DNA from: a virus
DNA: 34,104 nt
Strand: one strand, 5' to 3'
IMG/VR virus record: IMGVR_UViG_3300032286_001767
Span: 1 to 34,104 of that record
Shown here: positions 6,787-13,255 of the stretch, piece by piece
Numbering within the stretch: the first letter of the stretch is position 1
Layout: every line of letters begins with the position of its first letter
Notes under the pieces: generated by a model
What the model was told of the DNA's origin: nothing
The model's input: the letters and a program-made list of their open reading frames with translations, nothing else
Databases searched by the model: none
Made by a program: the position numbers and the translations under genes

Positions 6787-8555
6787 GCGGCGGCGGCCTC
6801 CTCTTCCTCCTGGGCGGCCTGTTGCTTGCGGGCGGCCTTGGCGGCCTTCTTCAGCTCCTTGGCCTCCTCGGAATGGGCCTCCTCAACAGTCTTTTTGATA
6901 GCGACCAGATCGATGCCGAAGCGACCCAGCAGCTCCACAATCTCCCCTGGGACGTTTCCCTGCCTCAGCTGGTAGTCACACCCAGCAGAGAGCGTCGGGA
7001 TCAGCAGGACATAGGGGGCCAGCGCAGCGCGGGACTGACCCACGGGATAGCCCATCAGCTTCTCGCGGATCGCCGCATCCTGATCGGCACCGGCATCCGA
7101 GACCCCGAGGTAATCGGCGATCAGATCGGTGATTCCATAAGTCATGACCGCCTCCAGCAGACGGGGCCAGAGGACGGAATCCTCCGGGGCCTTCTCCGAG
7201 GCAAAGAGATCGACCAGGGCGCGGATCCCGGCATGGAGCGTCTCGACGGCGATCTTGGTATCGAGCTTCTCGGCGGCACGGGCCTGATCCTTCATCTCCT
7301 TGGATTGCTTCTCCTCGGGATGGTTCTGCCCACGGCCGCGCAGCGGGGAGGCCTCGCCACTCTTCTCGGCTTCGAGCTTGATGGCGGCGACCGCCTCGCG
7401 CTTGAGCACGACCTCGAGCGGGCGATGGCTCTTGTCCCGCAGGACGCAGACCTCGGGCTTCGCCGAGACCTTGGCGAGGAGCTTCTTCCAGGTCGGAGGC
7501 TTGCCGCTCGGATCAGCCAGCTCTCCGGCGGGCACCTTGTCGCCGAGGGCGACATACTTGGAGTTCCAGACGAGCCCGGCGTCGTAGGGATTGATCTCCG
7601 ACTCGGCTTCCTTCTCGGAGAGGACGCGCTTTCCGGCCTTCAGGGCCTCGGCACGGGACTCCTGCCAGCTGGCCTCGAGCTTTTCGCTGTAGCAGCCGGG
7701 GTGCATGCAGAGATCGGGATTGCCCGAGCCGGGATGCTCCTGTCCATGGGAATCCCCATGGACCTCGGGACGCAGATTCCCCGAGAGCCAGGTGCAGGTG
7801 GCACAGGCGCCACCCTTCACGCGCTGACCCATGGCGTCATACTCGACCGGCAGCAGCTCCTCGGACTCCTTGTCGAAGGGGGCCTTCTTGATCTCGATCA
7901 TGAAGTGCTCTCGGATCCAGGCGGCGGCCTTACGGGAGCTCAGCGGCTCCTCCTCATAGGTCGGGTGGAGCACCTCATCAAGAGCCTGATCCCGTAGCGA
8001 GGGCGAGGGAATCGTGGCGATCAGGCGGGCCACCGAGAAGGTGAGCTCCCCCGCGCGGATCGCCTCCTTGGCCGTGCCCGAGAGCTTCATCAGATTGAGC
8101 CGCTCGCGGATGTAGTGCGTGCTCTTGGAGATCGCGGCAGCCAGCGACTCGGCCGTGTGACGCTTCACCCCGGCATCCTCCAGCTCGAGCAGGGCGGCAT
8201 AGGACTCCGCCTCCTCGAGGACATCGAGCTCGCGGCGCTGGAGATTCTCGATGAGCTGCAGCTCGAGCACGTCATTGGCTGAGAGATCATCGCGCACCAG
8301 GACGGGCACCTCGGAGAGACCGGCCTGCTCCGCGGCACGGAGACGGCACTCCCCGGCGATGAGCTCATACTCATGGCCCACCGGGGCGGGCAGATCATCG
8401 GTCGATCGTACCAGCAGCGGGGAAATGATCCCCTTGAGGCTGATCGAGGAGGCCAGTTCGGTGATGTACTCGGGCGGGAAAACCTTGCGGGGATTGGTCG
8501 GGGACTTGGCGATACGATCGATCGCGACGAAGCGGAACTCAGGGTGACTGCTCAT
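6783..8555 (-). CDS. ParB/Spo0J-family protein with extra zinc-binding segment
   Basis: This 590-aa protein has a typical ParB N-terminal domain. NPRK and a hydrophobic strand precede GECRLRA (about 68-74), equivalent to the GERRxRA CTP-binding box, and ENLQRRELDVLEEA (103-116) matches the second conserved box. An HTH segment follows (about 133-160). The second half is unusual: two Cys pairs (C251, C254, C283, C288) that could bind zinc, then a long unrecognised C-terminal region ending in an Ala/Lys/Glu coiled coil. In phages such proteins may partition the prophage, regulate transcription or act as nucleases. No ParA gene and no canonical parS site are visible, so regulator or replication protein is as likely as partition. 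It is joined to both neighbours by ATGA overlaps. Confidence 0.8.
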   Translation of the reverse strand: MSSHPEFRFVAIDRIAKSPTNPRKVFPPEYITELASSISLKGIISPLLVRSTDDLPAPVGHEYELIAGECRLRAAEQAGLSEVPVLVRDDLSANDVLELQLIENLQRRELDVLEEAESYAALLELEDAGVKRHTAESLAAAISKSTHYIRERLNLMKLSGTAKEAIRAGELTFSVARLIATIPSPSLRDQALDEVLHPTYEEEPLSSRKAAAWIREHFMIEIKKAPFDKESEELLPVEYDAMGQRVKGGACATCTWLSGNLRPEVHGDSHGQEHPGSGNPDLCMHPGCYSEKLEASWQESRAEALKAGKRVLSEKEAESEINPYDAGLVWNSKYVALGDKVPAGELADPSGKPPTWKKLLAKVSAKPEVCVLRDKSHRPLEVVLKREAVAAIKLEAEKSGEASPLRGRGQNHPEEKQSKEMKDQARAAEKLDTKIAVETLHAGIRALVDLFASEKAPEDSVLWPRLLEAVMTYGITDLIADYLGVSDAGADQDAAIREKLMGYPVGQSRAALAPYVLLIPTLSAGCDYQLRQGNVPGEIVELLGRFGIDLVAIKKTVEEAHSEEAKELKKAAKAARKQQAAQEEEEAAAA

Positions 8556-9043
8556 GGTGTGACGGGTTTTTTCTTGGGTTTGTGGTTTCGGCGGTTCTGA
8601 TTGCCCTTGGCCCGCGCGGCGTATTTGGCGCAGGCCGAGGAAGATTTCTGCCAGGGGAGCTGGGCGCTATGGCCCGAGTGGGCGGCGATGGGACGGTTGA
8701 CCAGCTGCTTGATGCGGTAGCTGACGGCGGCCTTGGTCTCTCCGAACATTCCTCCGATCTCCTCGCACGACATGTTAAGGATCAGCTCGGGGCGGAGCGC
8801 CTTGGCAAAGGCATAAACCCGGCGCATGACATCCCCGGGATGAGGCCCGTCCGCAAAGAACAGGGAGAGCAGCCGTCGGAAAGCCTCCAGACGCACCTCG
8901 TGCTCCTCGATATGCTCCCCCTCCTCGCGGGCCACCATCTCGTCCAGCGGCGTGCGCGTGTAGACCGGATCCCGACCGGCGGCCTGCTCACGACTCCAAG
9001 CGACCCGAAGCGTCTCGGTGATTTTCTCCTCGTGCTCGCTCAT
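8552..9043 (-). CDS. HTH DNA-binding protein, 163 aa
   Basis: The C-terminal half has a sequence resembling a sigma-region-4 or winged HTH (about 105-130: MSCEEIGGMFG, then KAAVSYRIKQL), in which a regulatory helix precedes a recognition helix. The extreme C-terminus is a strongly basic tail. The N-terminal half is acidic and helical. It is probably a transcription regulator of the early operon or of late genes, but no exact family can be named. It lies directly before the ParB-like gene, with an ATGA overlap at each end. Confidence 0.65.
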   Translation of the reverse strand: MSEHEEKITETLRVAWSREQAAGRDPVYTRTPLDEMVAREEGEHIEEHEVRLEAFRRLLSLFFADGPHPGDVMRRVYAFAKALRPELILNMSCEEIGGMFGETKAAVSYRIKQLVNRPIAAHSGHSAQLPWQKSSSACAKYAARAKGNQNRRNHKPKKKPVTP

Positions 9044-9285
9044 AGGACACCTCGGCGGGAACGCCAGTTGAGCTCGGCACGGAGCTGCCAGCCGAGGATG
9101 CGGTTTTCATCGATGACGAGCGGCAGATCCTTGCCACCGAAGAGGCGCACCCATTGGAAATCGCAGTGAAGGAGACGCTGTCCGGCCCAATAACAAGTGC
9201 GTCCAAGAATTGCTGCCTCTTCGGTATCGAGCACATCCACGCCGGGCAGGGCGAGAAGCTCATCACGGGATAAAAGGCCACTCAT
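9040..9285 (-). CDS. Hypothetical protein, 81 aa
   Basis: Not recognised. It begins with an HTH-like segment (LSRDELLALPGVDVLD) resembling the start of small phage DNA-binding proteins, but a full HTH is not evident; the rest is rich in Trp, Arg and Leu. ATGA overlaps join it to both neighbours. Confidence 0.55.
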   Translation of the reverse strand: MSGLLSRDELLALPGVDVLDTEEAAILGRTCYWAGQRLLHCDFQWVRLFGGKDLPLVIDENRILGWQLRAELNWRSRRGVL

Positions 9286-9452
9286 CGCAATCCCCTCGCC
9301 TCCTGAAAACGGGCCTCGCGGTGGAACTCATAGAGACGCCGCGCACGCGCCATGGCGCCACGCCGGCCGAGGATCCGGCAGCACTCCTGATAACTCTTGC
9401 CGGTCTCCCGCATGAGGCGGGCCAACTTCTCTTTGAAAGAGGGCGAGCTCAT
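9282..9452 (-). CDS. Small HTH-like protein, 56 aa
   Basis: This gene fills an otherwise empty space and keeps the ATGA overlaps at both ends (9282-9285 and 9449-9452), which is the main evidence that it is real. The protein is very basic. Residues 14-40 (MRETGKSYQECCRILGRRGA) read like an HTH in which SYQECCRILG is the first helix. It may bind DNA; nothing more specific can be said. Confidence 0.6.
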   Translation of the reverse strand: MSSPSFKEKLARLMRETGKSYQECCRILGRRGAMARARRLYEFHREARFQEARGLR

Positions 9453-9700
9453 GACGCCACCTCCACCTTCCGGAACGGGATGATCCCGTATTTCTTGAAA
9501 ACGTGCGTGAAATCGCAGGTTAGGATGGCGAGCTGATAGTCGCGGAGGACGTGATTCATGAAGTCCTTCCAGCAGGTGGCCTTCCGAACCATCGTCTCAT
9601 GAATGCCCGACCCCCAGCAGTCGAAGCAGACCGGCCCCACATGAGGGCAGGTGAGGAAACCCGTCTCCTCCTGGCAGATTTCACAGGAGCAGCCGCTCAT
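9449..9700 (-). CDS. Small zinc-finger protein, 83 aa
   Basis: The N-terminal 35 residues contain CSCEIC, CPH and CFDC, giving enough Cys/His ligands for one or two zinc ions in a ribbon or RING-like arrangement. The remaining residues form an unrecognised globular part with several aromatic residues. Small zinc proteins of this type in phage early operons often modify host transcription or inhibit host enzymes; that is inference by analogy. The start is set by the ATGA overlap with the upstream gene. Confidence 0.65.
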   Translation of the reverse strand: MSGCSCEICQEETGFLTCPHVGPVCFDCWGSGIHETMVRKATCWKDFMNHVLRDYQLAILTCDFTHVFKKYGIIPFRKVEVAS

Positions 9701-9885
9701 GGGAGCCTCCTCGGGTCACAGAGACCACAGGTGCAGCGTTTTGGAACAACCGTCGACTGATAGCGGGGCCCCTCGACCCTACGGGGCTCATACCCCGTGA
9801 CGCGCTTGTACCAGCTCCAGAGACGGCGAACCAGGGACGGCCGGACAAAGTCCAGGGCCGCGTCGAGGCAGGGATCCGCGCTCAT
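9697..9885 (-). CDS. Hypothetical protein, 62 aa, C-terminal CxCxxC
   Basis: A small basic protein with a CTCGLC motif near its C-terminus, a likely metal site. ATG at 9885 is chosen because GGGAGGTGG lies 4-5 bases upstream and the start overlaps the previous stop (ATGA). A longer frame from 9942 would read through that ribosome-binding site and the whole upstream small gene. Confidence 0.6.
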   Translation of the reverse strand: MSADPCLDAALDFVRPSLVRRLWSWYKRVTGYEPRRVEGPRYQSTVVPKRCTCGLCDPRRLP

Positions 9886-9980
9886 CGGCCACCTCCCATC
9901 CAATCGGCCAGAAGCTCCGCGAATTCCTCCCGCCCCCACCAAAGGATGAGGCAGACAGCCCCGGAAAGCAGGGCGATCAC
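9882..9980 (-). CDS. 32-aa membrane micropeptide, first gene of the early operon
   Basis: A GTG start at 9980 has a strong GGGAGGTCTCCT ribosome-binding site, and the frame ends in TGA overlapping the next ATG. The peptide has one hydrophobic helix (IALLSGAVCLILWW, residues 2-15) and an acidic C-terminal half. It is probably a single-pass inner-membrane micropeptide. As the promoter-proximal gene it would be among the first products made after infection. It could be a toxin, an anti-host factor or merely a leader that couples translation to the operon. Confidence 0.6.
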   Translation of the reverse strand: MIALLSGAVCLILWWGREEFAELLADWMGGGR

Positions 9981-10051
9981 AGGAGACCTCCCGCGTGATT
10001 TGCTACTGTGCTACGGAAAACCGACCCACCGGATCGGCTGTGGAGCCTTAT

Positions 10052-10070
10052 GCCAACAGGGTTTGTTGGC
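10052..10070. promoter_or_regulatory. 7-bp inverted repeat at the CCA end of the tRNA fragment
   Basis: GCCAACA (10052-10058) and TGTTGGC (10064-10070) flank GGGTT. The right arm includes the CCA end of the tRNA fragment on the minus strand. It could be a core-type recombinase site or a remnant of a tRNA terminator. Confidence 0.4.
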
Positions 10071-10094
10071 ATCGCCACGGGGAATCGAACCCCG
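10067..10094 (-). other. 3' tRNA fragment, probable phage attachment site (attP core)
   Basis: Read on the minus strand, this is a perfect T-arm (CGGGG TTCGATT CCCCG) followed by a 7-base acceptor strand TGGCGAT, discriminator G and an encoded CCA. The 5' acceptor, D-arm and a proper anticodon arm are absent; an upstream self-complementary CGGCAA/TTGCCG segment has the wrong loop length. Phages that integrate into tRNA genes carry exactly such a 3' piece at attP. It lies 100 bases upstream of the integrase gene. Phage genes occur on both sides, which argues that this is attP in an unintegrated genome. The parent tRNA identity cannot be read from this piece. Confidence 0.7.
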
Positions 10095-10157
10095 ATTATG
10101 CGGCAACTCAAAATCGTTTGCCGATGTTTGCTTTTCTCTGTAGGTGTTTGCATTTTT

Positions 10158-10186
10158 TTGCCTTTTTTTGCGGGTTTTGCTACGGT
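10158..10186 (+). promoter_or_regulatory. Putative integrase promoter (TTGCCT-N17-TACGGT)
   Basis: A -35-like TTGCCT (10158-10163) and a -10-like TACGGT (10181-10186), preceded by an extended-type TGC, are separated by exactly 17 bases. The -10 ends 11 bases before the integrase ATG, so the transcript would have a leader of only about 5 bases. The same TGCTACGGTGT string precedes the ribbon-helix-helix gene at 11779. Confidence 0.5.
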
Positions 10187-10197
10187 GTGTACGGAAA

Positions 10198-11307
10198 ATG
10201 GCAACGATCTACCGACGAAAGGACTCGAAATTCTGGTGGCTGCGCATCAAGCGCAACGGCCGGTGGAAATCCGAGAAAACCGACTGGCTCATTGGCGACC
10301 GCGCCGGTGAGAAAAAAGCCAAGTCGCTCGCCGCCCAGCGCACCCTCGAGGAGATGGCCAAAGGGCGGCAGCTCTCCGGTCATTTCGAGGACTGGGTCGA
10401 AGCTTGGATGATGGAGCGCTACGGAGCCCTGACGACCGCCACCCACAGCAATTACCAGCTGCGATGGGGATGGCTGAGCCGATGGATGAAGGAGGTCGGC
10501 ATTACCCACCCGAACGAGCTGACCCGTGCTCACCTGAGCCAATACCGGCAATGGCGAGCCCCCGAAAACCAGAAAGGCCACAATCCCGGCGGCAAGAGCG
10601 GCACGAGGAACAAAGGAGCCCGTCTCAATACGGTCATTCAGGAGATCCGATTCCTCGGGCTGGTTCTTGGAGAGGCCAAGGCGCGCGGCTATTGCACCGA
10701 CATCGTGACGCTGAAACTGGGATGGCGCTCCGAGGAAAAACGCGAATACGAGCCCTGGACGGACGAGGAAGTGGCCAAGGCTATCAAGGCCTCCGAGAAT
10801 CTTCCCAAGAAGCTGCACTGGATCCGTCCCGCCCTGATCCTCGGCACCTACCAGGCCAGCCGAGGCTCTCAGACCGCCGTTCCGCTGACTGCCTTCAACT
10901 TCGAGACCGGCATGATCCATTGGCCCAAGCACGTCATGAAGGGAAAGAAGCGCGACTGGGTCCAGCCCCTCGATCCTCGAGCGGCCGTTTTGCTCAAACC
11001 GATCGTGGAGGCCCGACGAGCCGCCGGAAAGAAGACCCTCGCCGACATGCCCACGGTCCTGCGCGGGCTCGACATGCGTCATTTTCTGGACGGGCTGGGC
11101 ATTCCCAAGGTGCACCACGGACTCCGGGCAACCTGGATCACCAAGGCCGCACTTGCCAACGTCCCGCAGGCGGCGGCCATGGCCTTCGTCCATCATGCGA
11201 GTGATTCGGTTCATCGGATCTATCAGAGGGTTAAGCCGGCACAGAGTGCCGAGTTCCTGAAGCAGATTTCGTTTGGCGAACCCTCCCCTGCCCAGCCACC
11301 TGCGTGA
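10198..11307 (+). CDS. int: Tyrosine-family phage integrase
   Basis: This 369-aa recombinase inserts and excises the phage at the attachment site. The N-terminal 50 residues resemble an arm-binding domain, and a core-binding helical domain spans about 60-170. The catalytic domain shows Arg222 (ASRGSQT), a candidate Lys near 248-250, the HGLR box (His307, Arg310), a His pair at 332-333 in the usual second-His position and the nucleophile Tyr342 (IYQRV). The full catalytic set is present, so the enzyme should be active. ATG at 10198 is preferred over an upstream in-frame ATG at 10144, whose translation would run through the promoter and give an odd hydrophobic leader. The ribosome-binding site is weak, consistent with a near-leaderless message. 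Its 3' end overlaps the convergent excisionase-like gene by 77 bases. Confidence 0.92.
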   Translation: MATIYRRKDSKFWWLRIKRNGRWKSEKTDWLIGDRAGEKKAKSLAAQRTLEEMAKGRQLSGHFEDWVEAWMMERYGALTTATHSNYQLRWGWLSRWMKEVGITHPNELTRAHLSQYRQWRAPENQKGHNPGGKSGTRNKGARLNTVIQEIRFLGLVLGEAKARGYCTDIVTLKLGWRSEEKREYEPWTDEEVAKAIKASENLPKKLHWIRPALILGTYQASRGSQTAVPLTAFNFETGMIHWPKHVMKGKKRDWVQPLDPRAAVLLKPIVEARRAAGKKTLADMPTVLRGLDMRHFLDGLGIPKVHHGLRATWITKAALANVPQAAAMAFVHHASDSVHRIYQRVKPAQSAEFLKQISFGEPSPAQPPA

Positions 11308-11491
11308 GATTTCCACGCCGGGGATAGGCATCTCGGGTCGTGAAGTCCGGATGGGCGGCCATCCACGCCAGGGCGGCACGGAGGGTGATCTTGCCGCAAG
11401 TGAACGGGAGTCCCGCCTTGCGCATCGCGGAGACATAGCTCGGATCGCGGCCGATCGCCTCGGCCAGTTGGGCACGGTTGAGAAGTTGCAT
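11231..11491 (-). CDS. Excisionase/AlpA-like HTH protein, 86 aa
   Basis: Residues 5-55 form an HTH domain (NRAQLAEAIGRDPSYVSAMR, then a LPFTCGKITLR wing-like segment), as in small phage excisionases and AlpA-type regulators. The C-terminal 30 residues are basic and low in complexity. They are encoded on the strand opposite the integrase 3' end, so the coding constraint there is doubtful. Its ATG overlaps the stop of the upstream ribbon-helix-helix gene (TGATG), making a two-gene operon. Position next to int supports a directionality-factor or repressor role. Confidence 0.65.
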   Translation of the reverse strand: MQLLNRAQLAEAIGRDPSYVSAMRKAGLPFTCGKITLRAALAWMAAHPDFTTRDAYPRRGNLTQVAGQGRVRQTKSASGTRHSVPA

Positions 11492-11688
11492 CACGAAACG
11501 GCCTGATCGGCTGGGTCGAGGTCTTCGTGGAGGAGATCGATCGCCTCCTCGACCTTGCCAAGTCCTGCGGTGATGGCTTGGCGAAGAATCGCGGCCTCGC
11601 TGATGCCCGTCCTCTCCTTGAGGGCCTCAGTACGGGCCGCAAGGGCTGATGGGATCTTGATCGAGAGGGTTTTTGATTCGGTGGTCAT
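11491..11688 (-). CDS. Ribbon-helix-helix DNA-binding protein, 65 aa
   Basis: The N-terminus TLSIKIPSALAARTEALKER followed by GISEAAILRQAI is a classic ribbon-helix-helix (CopG/Arc-like) pattern: an amphipathic strand, a helix, a turn and a second helix. It should bind operator DNA as a dimer. ATG at 11688 starts the recognisable domain. It is divergent from the second ribbon-helix-helix-like gene at 11779, with 90 AT-rich bases between them, and is translationally coupled to the excisionase-like gene. It could be an antitoxin-type regulator or part of the lysis-lysogeny switch; no toxin is apparent. Confidence 0.75.
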   Translation of the reverse strand: MTTESKTLSIKIPSALAARTEALKERTGISEAAILRQAITAGLGKVEEAIDLLHEDLDPADQAVS

Positions 11689-11727
11689 GTAATCAATATG
11701 CGTATTTTTTGTAGTGTTTCGGTTACA

Positions 11728-11769
11728 TTTGCAATTAAAAAATGCAAAAAGTTTCAAAAATGCTACGGT
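11728..11769. promoter_or_regulatory. Divergent promoter/operator between the two RHH genes
   Basis: An inverted repeat TTTGCA (11728-11733) / TGCAAA (11743-11748) lies in the centre of the AT-rich 90-base gap. It is followed by TGCTACGGT (11761-11769), matching the proposed -10 of the integrase promoter. The ATG at 11779 is 9 bases after that hexamer, implying a leaderless or nearly leaderless message. The inverted repeat is a plausible operator for one of the two flanking proteins. Confidence 0.5.
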
Positions 11770-11778
11770 GTCAAAATC

Positions 11779-12021
11779 ATGACCAAGAAAAAAACAGATC
11801 CCTACAGCCTTCGGATTGACGATGAACTCAAGATACGAATCGAACGCATCGCCCAAAAATCAGGCTTGGCGAAATCAGCCATTCTGCAGCTATGCGTGCG
11901 GGCGGGTTTGCCATTGCTTGAATCGGGAAAGGTCAATCTGATTGCAACAGAACCTTATCCCCTCACCGAAGTCACAGCGTCCAGGGCAGCCGAATCGCCG
12001 AAAAAATCGACCGGCTCGTGA
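11779..12021 (+). CDS. Ribbon-helix-helix-like regulator, 80 aa
   Basis: Residues 8-42 (YSLRIDDELKIRIERIAQKS, then LAKSAILQLCVRAG) fit a ribbon-helix-helix fold: a short strand then two helices. The remaining C-terminal half is unrecognised and ends Ser/Lys-rich. There is no Shine-Dalgarno sequence before the ATG, consistent with leaderless expression from the adjacent TACGGT element. It is divergent from another ribbon-helix-helix gene and heads a short plus-strand stretch of lower GC content. It may be the prophage repressor or an autoregulator of the cargo genes that follow. Confidence 0.65.
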   Translation: MTKKKTDPYSLRIDDELKIRIERIAQKSGLAKSAILQLCVRAGLPLLESGKVNLIATEPYPLTEVTASRAAESPKKSTGS

Positions 12022-12066
12022 TTTTCTCCTTTCCCGACGGACTACCTTTGTATCACGACTAGAGAC

Positions 12067-12543
12067 ATGATGAAAAACATGATTCTCAGTTTTTTGATGA
12101 GTTTTTTCATGCTTTGCCCGATGCATGCCAGAATCGGGGAATCCGGATCTCAATGCGCGCACCGGTATGGCAGCCCGTTAAAAACCGAAGTTATATCCGG
12201 AGGGTATGTCTGTACTCATCGGTTCAAAGATTTTGAACTTTTGATTACTTATCAAAACGCAGCGGCGGTTGTCATCATTGTTTCAAAATACCCTTCGGGA
12301 CCTTTTACTGCTGGCGAAGTGGCGGAAATTTTCAAAGCTAACGGAGGCGAAGACGCCGAACGCATTTCCAGTACTGATCCAACAGTTTACTCCATGAAAA
12401 CTCGAGATGGTAAAACTGTTCTTTCATTTATGGAACGCAGTCAAACCATCGTCATGGCAAACTCTCAATACATGGATCAAGTGAATGCTCAAAATCACGC
12501 CCAGGAAAATCAAGCAGCCAAAGATTCCACCTCCGGATTCTAA
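12067..12543 (+). CDS. Secreted protein, 158 aa, probable lysogenic cargo
   Basis: The first 20-22 residues are a typical signal peptide (basic start, hydrophobic core ILSFLMSFFMLC, then an Ala-containing cleavage region near MHA). The mature part of about 136 residues has two Cys residues that could form a disulphide and a Gln/Asn-rich C-terminus. I recognise no family. Its lower GC content and plus-strand orientation against the late genes mark it as a probable moron expressed from the prophage. Three in-frame Met codons lie within the first 13 bases, so the exact start is uncertain. Confidence 0.65.
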   Translation: MMKNMILSFLMSFFMLCPMHARIGESGSQCAHRYGSPLKTEVISGGYVCTHRFKDFELLITYQNAAAVVIIVSKYPSGPFTAGEVAEIFKANGGEDAERISSTDPTVYSMKTRDGKTVLSFMERSQTIVMANSQYMDQVNAQNHAQENQAAKDSTSGF

Positions 12544-12545
12544 CC

Positions 12546-12764
12546 ATGGGCACCATCGTCAAAACAGGGAATTGCAAGGTCTGCGGGCGGCAGAGTCGCT
12601 TTGAGAAGGCCACCCCCTCTCATCTCGTTCACTTCATCCTGACGCTTGTCACCGTCGGCACCTGGCTCCTTGTCTGGATCCCCGTGATTCTTTGGAGTGG
12701 GCTGCAGAGCTTGCGGTGCGTCACTTGCGGATCCAAGCCAGCCTTCACCAGCTGGATCCGATAA
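12546..12764 (+). CDS. LITAF-like split zinc-ribbon membrane protein, 72 aa
   Basis: Two CxxC knuckles (CKVC at about 10-13 and CVTC near 58-61) flank a hydrophobic stretch of about 25 residues (HFILTLVTVGTWLLVWIPVI). This is the layout of LITAF-type domains, in which a membrane-inserted helix interrupts a zinc ribbon. The gene starts 2 bases after the stop of the secreted-protein gene, so the two probably form one cargo operon. It ends against a bidirectional terminator. A role at the inner membrane, perhaps superinfection exclusion, is possible but not shown. Confidence 0.65.
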   Translation: MGTIVKTGNCKVCGRQSRFEKATPSHLVHFILTLVTVGTWLLVWIPVILWSGLQSLRCVTCGSKPAFTSWIR

Positions 12765-12797
12765 ACCCTCGCTGCGCGCGCAGCGACGGGGTTTTTT
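12763..12797. terminator. Bidirectional terminator between cargo and endolysin genes
   Basis: AAACCC, a perfect CGCTGCGCGCGCAGCG palindrome and GGGGTTTTTT form a GC-rich hairpin flanked by A and T runs. It lies exactly between the convergent plus-strand cargo operon and the end of the late operon. A near-identical terminator occurs at 28464-28502. Confidence 0.8.
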
Positions 12798-13243
12798 CAG
12801 ACAATAGAGCGACCGAGCAGGATCCGGTCCCGCATGTCGGCCAAGGTCAGGCCGGTTTTCCACTGCACGTGCGGTTCGTCGACGAATTCCCAACTACCGC
12901 CCCACTCAAGCTGTGGGAATCGGGCCACCACGGAGCCGATTTCCTTGTAGAGAGGGCTTTCCTCCAGGTAATCCACCCCCTGGAACAGGCCGATGTCCAC
13001 GGCAATGCCGAAGTTGTGGTTGCTCTGGCCACCGCGCGCCTTGGTCCGGATCGGACCCGGCTTGGTGCGGCCCTGCGCATAAAGCGCCTCCTGCTCGGCA
13101 AAGGATCGCGTCCCGCTGATGTACTTGGGCACCACGCAGCGCGGCGCAAAGTGCTCCTGCAGCGCCTCGAGGAGCTTGGAAAAAACGGGCTGCACCTTGG
13201 GCAGCAGGGTCTCGATATTTTTTTGCGAGCGGGGATCGATCAT
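12797..13243 (-). CDS. M15-family peptidase, phage endolysin
   Basis: This 148-aa enzyme should cut peptide cross-links or stems in peptidoglycan (D-Ala-D-Ala or L-Ala-D-Glu bonds, as in T5-type endolysins). The zinc site is visible: SNHNFGIAVD (the SxHxxGxAxD motif, His and Asp ligands) and DEPHVQW towards the C-terminus (third His ligand with the catalytic acidic residue). No signal peptide is seen, so release needs a holin; membrane-protein candidates lie just upstream. ATG at 13243 begins the recognisable domain; longer frames would run through the phrase-repeat leader. It is the last gene of the late operon and ends at the bidirectional terminator. Confidence 0.85.
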   Translation of the reverse strand: MIDPRSQKNIETLLPKVQPVFSKLLEALQEHFAPRCVVPKYISGTRSFAEQEALYAQGRTKPGPIRTKARGGQSNHNFGIAVDIGLFQGVDYLEESPLYKEIGSVVARFPQLEWGGSWEFVDEPHVQWKTGLTLADMRDRILLGRSIV

Positions 13244-13255
13244 GGCTGGGAAAAG

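Larger units (their letters stand above)
10000..10198. repeat. Imperfect 21-base direct repeats flanking the att core
   Basis: TGCTACTGTGCTACGGAAAA at 10001-10020 and TGCTACGGTGTGTACGGAAAA at 10178-10198 differ at only a few positions. They sit on either side of the tRNA fragment. They could be integrase arm-binding sites or duplicated promoter -10 regions; the right copy overlaps the proposed integrase promoter. Confidence 0.5.

Noticed and set aside
6822-7997. A long plus-strand frame opposite the ParB-like gene
   Set aside because: It mirrors the high-GC codon pattern of the real minus-strand gene, which carries recognisable ParB motifs; the plus frame has only Leu/Gly-rich low complexity.
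6783-8555. A ParABS partition system
   Set aside because: No ParA gene and no parS-like palindrome were seen, so only the ParB-like protein is claimed.
10067-10135. A complete tRNA gene
   Set aside because: Only the T-arm, 3' acceptor strand and CCA end fit; there is no 5' acceptor, no D-arm, and the upstream hairpin has an 11-base loop instead of an anticodon arm.
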